In this document: positions 16,595 through 20,964 of the stretch, in pieces
Layout: each line of letters starts with the position of its first letter
How positions within the stretch are numbered: position 1 is the stretch's first letter
Source of the DNA: Halieaceae bacterium
GTDB taxonomy: Bacteria; Pseudomonadota; Gammaproteobacteria; Pseudomonadales; Halieaceae
Reading direction: 5' to 3'
Assembly: GCA_902518075.1 (NCBI GenBank)
Contig: CABYEX010000022.1
Coordinates: 1 to 20,964, forward strand
Length of the DNA stretch: 20,964 bases
Translations under genes and position numbers: made by a program
The notes under the pieces: model-generated
What the model saw: only the letters and a program-made list of their open reading frames with translations
Database searches by the model: none
Told to the model about the DNA's origin: nothing

Positions 16595-16600
16595 AGTGTA
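16595..16600 (-). promoter_or_regulatory. Possible argG -10 element
   Basis: On the minus strand TACACT sits 28 bases before the chosen argG start. No convincing -35 is found 16-18 bases further upstream. It is weak evidence on its own, but the same hexamer occurs for pyrC on the opposite strand. No clear ARG box for ArgR was recognised. Confidence 0.3.
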
Positions 16601-16659
16601 CGTCCGCGACTGGCTGCGCGCCACATAAGCCACTACGAGGGCTAAGGGCGGGCGACCTC

Positions 16660-16668
16660 TGCTACACT
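16660..16668 (+). promoter_or_regulatory. Possible pyrC extended -10 promoter
   Basis: TGC-TACACT is an extended -10 motif (TG one base before the hexamer), which can compensate for the poor -35. It predicts a start in the TCCCG stretch at 16674-16678, 18-22 bases before the pyrC ATG. The leader then begins with C residues that can pair with GGG at 16682-16684, an arrangement like the nucleotide-sensing pyrC leader of enterics. Confidence 0.4.
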
Positions 16669-16695
16669 GGCCATCCCGAGCGGGTACCTTTGATC

Positions 16696-17730
16696 ATGAC
16701 CTCGTTAGCGCTGACATTACCGGATGACTGGCACATCCACCTCCGGGACGGAGCTGCCCTCGCCACGACAGTGCCTGATGTGGCCCGTTGGGCGGGCCGC
16801 GCCATCGTGATGCCCAACCTTACGCCGCCCGTTTTAAGCGTCTCCCATGCACTGAGTTACCGGGAGCGCATTTTGGCTCATGTACCCGAAGGCGGGGACT
16901 TCGACCCGCTGATGGTCCTGTATCTCACCGACACCACTACCCCCGAGATGGTGGCAGAAGCGGCCGAGTCCCCGTATGTGCAGGGAATCAAGCTGTATCC
17001 CGCAGGCGCGACCACCAACTCAGATGCCGGCGTCACGGGCATCAAGGCGCTGTATCCCGTTTTCGAGGCGATGGAACAGCATGATGTGCCACTGCTGATA
17101 CACGGTGAAGTGACCGATCATCATGTGGATATATTTGATCGCGAGAAGGCGTTCATCGACTCCGCGCTCACGTCCATCGTCGGCGCGTTCCCCGCGCTCC
17201 GGGTTGTGCTCGAGCACATCACCACCGCCGATGCCGTGCAGTTCGTTGAGGCATCCGGTGAACACGTTGCCGCGACAGTGACTGCACATCATTTGCTATA
17301 CAACCGTAATGATATGCTCGTGGGTGGGGTTCGGCCCCACCTGTTCTGCTTGCCGGTGCTGAAACGCGATCAGCACCAATTGGCGCTGCGCCGGGCGGTA
17401 ACGACAGGACACCGGCGCTTCTTCCTCGGCACGGACTCGGCACCCCACGCCCGCGGTGAGAAGGAATCGAGCTGCGGCTGCGCCGGCTGCTACACCGCCC
17501 ATGCCGCACTCGAGTTGTATGCGGAAGTCTTTAACGAGGAGAACGCACTGGATCGCCTCGAGGCGTTTGCGAGCTTCAACGGGCCAGACTTTTATCGCTT
17601 ACCGCGAAACAGCAGCACCATCACGCTTACCAAAAACTCTCAGCCCATACCCGAGGCGCTACGTCTCGGCGACAGTGAGGTCGTGCCGATACGTGCGGGT
17701 GACAGCGTGGGCTGGACAGTGTCCCGCTAA
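16696..17730 (+). CDS. pyrC: Dihydroorotase
   Basis: PyrC closes carbamoyl-aspartate to dihydroorotate, the third step of pyrimidine synthesis. The 344-residue protein is the class II type. Zinc ligands are visible: His13 and His15 in [10 protein letters not shown], the carboxylated lysine Lys99 in [13 protein letters not shown], then [13 protein letters not shown] and the metal-binding aspartate region [25 protein letters not shown] and [14 protein letters not shown] are further class II hallmarks. I chose ATG 16696; a TTG at 16690 is in frame. No strong Shine-Dalgarno is present. The gene rnt starts 5 bases after its stop, so the two are almost surely an operon. Confidence 0.97.
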   Translation: MTSLALTLPDDWHIHLRDGAALATTVPDVARWAGRAIVMPNLTPPVLSVSHALSYRERILAHVPEGGDFDPLMVLYLTDTTTPEMVAEAAESPYVQGIKLYPAGATTNSDAGVTGIKALYPVFEAMEQHDVPLLIHGEVTDHHVDIFDREKAFIDSALTSIVGAFPALRVVLEHITTADAVQFVEASGEHVAATVTAHHLLYNRNDMLVGGVRPHLFCLPVLKRDQHQLALRRAVTTGHRRFFLGTDSAPHARGEKESSCGCAGCYTAHAALELYAEVFNEENALDRLEAFASFNGPDFYRLPRNSSTITLTKNSQPIPEALRLGDSEVVPIRAGDSVGWTVSR

Positions 17731-17735
17731 CGACG

Positions 17736-18431
17736 ATGACGGATTCGACGCCCCCAGCGGCTACCGATGACAGCGAGGTCGTCACGACCGCACCCGGTCC
17801 GACAATGCGCGACCGGTTCCGCGGGTTCTTGCCGGTCGTCGTGGACATTGAAACTGGCGGATTCAACTGTCAGACCGACGCCATTTTAGAAATCGCCATG
17901 ACGTTGCTCACGATGAGTGAGGATGGCCAATTAGAGATCGCCGAGACCCATAGCCGCAACGTGGAGCCGTTTGAGGGCGCAAACCTTGACCCCTCGGCGC
18001 TTGAATTCACCGGTATTGACCCTGAGAGTCCGCTGCGCGGCGCGGTGCCTGAAGACATTGCGCTTGGAGAACTGTTCGGCGTAGTGCGGCAGGCAGTCAA
18101 GGCGAGTAGCTGCAACCGGGCCATTCTGGTGGGTCACAACGCCCACTTTGATGCGGGATTCTTAAATGCTGCTACCGAGCGGCTGGGGCTCAAACGCAAC
18201 CCGTTTCACCCTTTCTCTCACTTCGATACGGCGACCCTCGCCGGTCTGGCGGTGGGCCACACGGTGCTGGCGCGGGCATGCGCTCTGGCAGATATCCCGT
18301 TTGATAACAACGAGGCACACTCGGCCGAGTACGATGCGACCAAAACCGCTGAGCTGTTTTGCCTTATCGTGAATCGCTGGCAGTCGCTCGGGGGTTGGAC
18401 AACTCCGGCTCCGTCTGAGGACCTCGAATAA
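17736..18431 (+). CDS. rnt: Ribonuclease T
   Basis: RNase T is a DEDDh 3'-5' exonuclease that trims tRNA CCA ends and matures 5S, 23S and other stable RNAs. The 231-residue protein has all catalytic residues: Asp37 and Glu39 in [11 protein letters not shown], Asp139 in [11 protein letters not shown], and His195 and Asp200 in [45 protein letters not shown] and [14 protein letters not shown] match enterobacterial Rnt nearly word for word. The N-terminus has about 23 extra residues before [11 protein letters not shown] 17736 follows the pyrC stop by 5 nt, and an internal ATG at residue 24 is a shorter alternative. The 3' 68 bases overlap the convergent amidohydrolase gene. Confidence 0.96.
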   Translation: MTDSTPPAATDDSEVVTTAPGPTMRDRFRGFLPVVVDIETGGFNCQTDAILEIAMTLLTMSEDGQLEIAETHSRNVEPFEGANLDPSALEFTGIDPESPLRGAVPEDIALGELFGVVRQAVKASSCNRAILVGHNAHFDAGFLNAATERLGLKRNPFHPFSHFDTATLAGLAVGHTVLARACALADIPFDNNEAHSAEYDATKTAELFCLIVNRWQSLGGWTTPAPSEDLE

Positions 18432-20124
18432 CGCGCCCCGGGTACTCACCCGTTGCTATACCGCCTCGGAAGGTCACCCGGCCCGACTTGATCGTGCAGT
18501 CGTAACCCGACGCCGTCTGCAGCAGCCGCCGCCCGCCCGCGGGCAAATCGAAGGCCACCGTCGGCAAATTCAGCTGCAATGACTCGAGATCAATCACGTT
18601 GAGGTCAGCTAGCAGTCCCGGCGCCAGCACGCCACGATCCTCGAAGCCGTAAAGCCGGGCGGTATCATGGCACTGGCGTCTGATAGCGCGCTCTAGCGGC
18701 ATGCGTTGTCCTTCCCGATCACGCACCCAGTGCTGGAGCATAAAGGTGGTGGCCGCGGCATCGCAGATCGTGCCGCAGTGGGCACCACCGTCCGAGAGCG
18801 AATTCACGCAGTCATCCGAGTCCAGCGCCTCTTCTAGAAAATCGAGATTGCCGTTGGCATAGTTCAGCAACGGGAAGTAGATCATGCCCGCGCCCTCATC
18901 GCGCATCATGAAATCGTAGGCATACTCCGCAGCCGTCACGCCCGTCGCCACGGCCCGCTGCTCAATGGATTGCTCCGAGGTGGGCTCGTAATTGAAGCCG
19001 GGCAGCATTTCGTACTGCATGGAAACGGCGGTCTCCATCAAATCAGCGATCAACTGCAGGTCGCTACCCGTGGGCTCACCCTGCTCCGAGAGTAGCCGGC
19101 TGCGGAAACTCGGATCCTGAAGGTGTTGCCACTGCTCAGACCAGGGCTTGTCTGCAATCGCCTTCCAGCTCGGGCGCTGCGAAAACGGATGGAATGTGGC
19201 GCGCCACCCCAGAATCAAGCCGGTCCCGCGCATAGAGATCTGGGCGACGATATTGCCGCCTTTGGCATTCTGGGCACGCATATCGCCGAGCTGGTCCTTG
19301 AACGGCAAACTCTTGATGGGTGATTCAAGTGCGGTAAACGTAACGGGGGCGCCGGTCTCCCGGCTAAGGTCACCCATCCACTCGAACTCGTTCCACTCGG
19401 GCAGCAGATCGCTCGCCATCTCGAAAACGCCGTGTCCCGCTCGCTTCAGCGCGCGGCCAATGCCCAGCAGCTCTTCTTTTGTTGCCGTGGTCCCGGGGAC
19501 CAACTCTCCGTCGATGGATTTATGCAGAATGGTCCGCGAGGTAGAGAAGCCGACGGCGCCCGCACGAAGTCCCTCCTCGACAATAGCCGACATCCGCGCA
19601 ATCTCGGTCCCCGTTGGCTCCCCATTGGCCGCGCCTCGGTCACCCATCACATAGGCACGCACCGCACCGTGGGGCACCTGCGCGGCGACATCGACGGTGC
19701 GATCCAGCCCCTCTAACGCATCAAGGTATTCGGGAAACGACTCCCAATTCCAGGTCATACCCTCGGTGAGCGCACTGCCGGGAATATCTTCCACCCCCTC
19801 CATCAAGCCCACCAGCCACTCCTGTCGATCTGGTGCCGCGGGCGCAAAGCCGACGCCGCAGTTACCCATGACCACGGTGGTCACGCCGTGCCACGAGGTA
19901 GGCGCCATTTCTTGATCCCAGGTGGCTTGGCCGTCATAGTGCGTGTGGATGTCGACAAACCCGGGCGCGACCACGCGTCCGGTGGCGTCGATTTCCTCTG
20001 TGCCAACCTCTGCCAGATCACCCATCGCAACGATACGGTCCCCGACAATACCGATGTCCATCACTTTCCCGGGAGTGCCTGTGCCATCCACCACTAAGCC
20101 GCCGGTAATCTTGAGATCAAACAT
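18364..20124 (-). CDS. Amidohydrolase, N-acyl-D-amino-acid deacylase-like
   Basis: The 586-residue protein belongs to the amidohydrolase 3 / D-aminoacylase group, which hydrolyses N-acylated D-amino acids or related amides with a mononuclear or binuclear zinc centre. Family features in order: [14 protein letters not shown], the metal motif [12 protein letters not shown] (His60, His62), the GNCGVGFAP block with Cys89 as in D-aminoacylase, and the late aspartate motif [10 protein letters not shown]. The C-terminus has the usual re-entry to the beta-sandwich ([16 protein letters not shown]). GGAG lies 9 nt before ATG 20124. It follows the LON-domain gene by 49 bases, with a hairpin in its leader. 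Its end overlaps rnt by 68 bases. The actual substrate is uncertain. Confidence 0.9.
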   Translation of the reverse strand: MFDLKITGGLVVDGTGTPGKVMDIGIVGDRIVAMGDLAEVGTEEIDATGRVVAPGFVDIHTHYDGQATWDQEMAPTSWHGVTTVVMGNCGVGFAPAAPDRQEWLVGLMEGVEDIPGSALTEGMTWNWESFPEYLDALEGLDRTVDVAAQVPHGAVRAYVMGDRGAANGEPTGTEIARMSAIVEEGLRAGAVGFSTSRTILHKSIDGELVPGTTATKEELLGIGRALKRAGHGVFEMASDLLPEWNEFEWMGDLSRETGAPVTFTALESPIKSLPFKDQLGDMRAQNAKGGNIVAQISMRGTGLILGWRATFHPFSQRPSWKAIADKPWSEQWQHLQDPSFRSRLLSEQGEPTGSDLQLIADLMETAVSMQYEMLPGFNYEPTSEQSIEQRAVATGVTAAEYAYDFMMRDEGAGMIYFPLLNYANGNLDFLEEALDSDDCVNSLSDGGAHCGTICDAAATTFMLQHWVRDREGQRMPLERAIRRQCHDTARLYGFEDRGVLAPGLLADLNVIDLESLQLNLPTVAFDLPAGGRRLLQTASGYDCTIKSGRVTFRGGIATGEYPGRVIRGPQTEPELSNPRATASDSR

Positions 20125-20143
20125 TCACTTTTTCTCCTGCCTT

Positions 20144-20164
20144 GGAGGGCCTACGGTGCCCTCC
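20144..20164. repeat. Leader hairpin before the amidohydrolase gene
   Basis: GGAGGGC (20144-20150), loop CTACGGT, GCCCTCC (20158-20164): a perfect 7-bp stem in the 49-base gap between the LON-domain gene and the amidohydrolase on the minus strand. No T tract follows in either direction. It could reduce read-through, protect an RNA end or be neutral. Confidence 0.45.
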
Positions 20165-20173
20165 TGTATTGCT

Positions 20174-20785
20174 TCAGCGACCGGTCTGGCCCGATTCCCC
20201 GCTGAGCTCCACCAAAATGTTATCCATTTCCTCCAGTAACTGCTCCACCGAAGTCAGTCCCTGAAGCTGATACTTGAGCCCTTCATCAATGGGCAGTAAT
20301 TGTGCCAGCTGTGCGCCGACGCGCCAGCCATCGGTGAGGTCGCTGTCCAGCTGCAACCGCTGAATCTGGGGGTGCCGCAACAACCCTTCCAATACCTCGG
20401 CAAGGCTTGCGTGACTATCGGGCAGCTGGATGGTTTCCGGTATGTCACGCCACACCACCTCGGCCTTCACCAGGCCGCCAGGCTCCCGCCATACCGATTG
20501 CACATCGAAGGGCTCGTGGCCCTCAATCGTGATGCCTAGCAAGCCATTCGGGAGCTGATCCCAGTCGACGATCCGGGCATAGGTGCCGTACTCACCTACA
20601 TTAGGGGTATCGAGTGACCCTCCCGATACTTCCGACCCCTGCTGCAGCCACACTACGCCGAAACCCTCGCCCTCCCGCATGCAGTGCGCCACCAAATCGA
20701 GGTAGCGCTGCTCGAAGATCTGTAACGACATGCGGCCTGACGGCAACAACACCGACGACAGGGGGAAAAGGGCGATCTCGGACAC
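20174..20785 (-). CDS. Stand-alone LON substrate-binding domain protein
   Basis: The 203-residue protein consists only of the N-terminal domain of Lon protease (PF02190 type), without the AAA or peptidase parts. The opening ALFPLSSVLLPSGRMSLQIFEQRYLDLV is the classic LON start (LFPL-x-x-VLFPG and IFE-RY). The mid part GTYARIVDWDQLPNGLLGITIEG follows the family pattern. The C-terminal part (QLLPIDEGLKYQLQ) is helical and matches bacterial single-domain members such as the YcaP-unrelated LON-like proteins of Pseudomonas. The function is not established. It starts with GTG, 3 bases after the stop of the YkgJ-type gene, so the two are coupled; no ATG lies near the conserved start. Confidence 0.9.
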   Translation of the reverse strand: MSEIALFPLSSVLLPSGRMSLQIFEQRYLDLVAHCMREGEGFGVVWLQQGSEVSGGSLDTPNVGEYGTYARIVDWDQLPNGLLGITIEGHEPFDVQSVWREPGGLVKAEVVWRDIPETIQLPDSHASLAEVLEGLLRHPQIQRLQLDSDLTDGWRVGAQLAQLLPIDEGLKYQLQGLTSVEQLLEEMDNILVELSGESGQTGR

Positions 20786-20788
20786 GGA

Positions 20789-20964
20789 TCAGCCCGCCGT
20801 CTCTTGCTCTAAGGCACTCAGCAGCGTCAGCGCTTCAGCGCGACTTTCACCGCAGACAGGGGGCTCGGGTTTGAACTGATCGCAGACTGCGGGGCGGCGG
20901 GGATCACCATACAAGTCGCACTGCGCGTTTTCTAACAAATGCAAACAGGCTACCCCGGCTGGCT
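20789..20964 (-). CDS. YkgJ-type cysteine-cluster protein, C-terminal part (5' end outside window)
   Basis: Reading the minus strand from base 20962 gives 57 codons with no stop until the TGA at 20789-20791; the start lies beyond the window. The residues read PAGVACLHLLENAQCDLYGD and then PRRPAVCDQFKPEPPVCGES, which match the C-terminal part of the YkgJ family (PF03692, zinc- or iron-chelating cysteine cluster), where C-x-H-L, C-x-x-Y-x-x-RP-x-x-C is conserved. The function is unknown beyond metal binding by cysteines. The frame is too short to stand out by length. It ends 3 bases before the GTG of the LON-domain gene, with which it forms an operon. Confidence 0.85.
   Translation of the reverse strand, partial: PAGVACLHLLENAQCDLYGDPRRPAVCDQFKPEPPVCGESRAEALTLLSALEQETAG

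Noticed and set aside
16568..16633. N-terminal extension of ArgG
   Set aside because: The extra residues match no ArgG and would span the likely argG promoter; the conserved start is at 16567.

Overview
The window is a gene-dense, fairly GC-rich stretch of a Gram-negative chromosome. It most likely comes from a marine gammaproteobacterium: protein resemblance and the argG / pyrC-rnt arrangement recall Pseudomonas and its relatives (Halieaceae-like is a guess). Evidence for Gram-negative biology includes lipobox lipoproteins, a Blc-type lipocalin, a catalase-peroxidase with a signal peptide, HolA and RNase T. I see no rRNA, tRNA, CRISPR array, insertion sequence or prophage, and no gene-free gap over 300 bases (the largest is about 230).

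Layout: (1) 1-636, the 3' part of holA (+), converging with an MFS exporter (-). (2) 1864-13335, an SOS mutagenesis region. imuA (+), imuB (+) and dnaE2 (+) form the translesion 'mutasome', but they are not one operon. They lie at about 2.0, 7.9 and 10.3 kb, each behind its own near-perfect LexA box (1864-1883, 7879-7898, 10226-10245). Between them sit an OsmC-family peroxidase (+), a secreted KatG catalase-peroxidase (-), a DUF885 lipoprotein peptidase (-) and a Blc lipocalin (-). The first LexA box also lies immediately upstream of the divergent MFS exporter, so that gene may belong to the same regulon. (3) 13410-15152, an EthA-like Baeyer-Villiger monooxygenase followed by a tiny CPXCG cysteine-rich protein (-). 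(4) 15347-18431, housekeeping: argG (-) divergent from pyrC-rnt (+). (5) 18364-20964, on the minus strand, a YkgJ-type cysteine-cluster protein (cut by the window edge), a stand-alone LON-domain protein and an N-acyl-D-amino-acid deacylase-like amidohydrolase.

How the parts work together: when DNA is damaged and LexA is cleaved, ImuA, the catalytically dead Y-family-like ImuB and the error-prone polymerase DnaE2 should be induced together although encoded apart. The interleaved peroxide-detoxifying genes (OsmC, KatG) have no visible LexA box of their own. The most unusual signals are the split cassette, the bidirectional LexA box shared with an exporter, and start codons 6-10 nt after the LexA boxes without Shine-Dalgarno sequences. 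I found no sign of a wholly new defence or mobile system.
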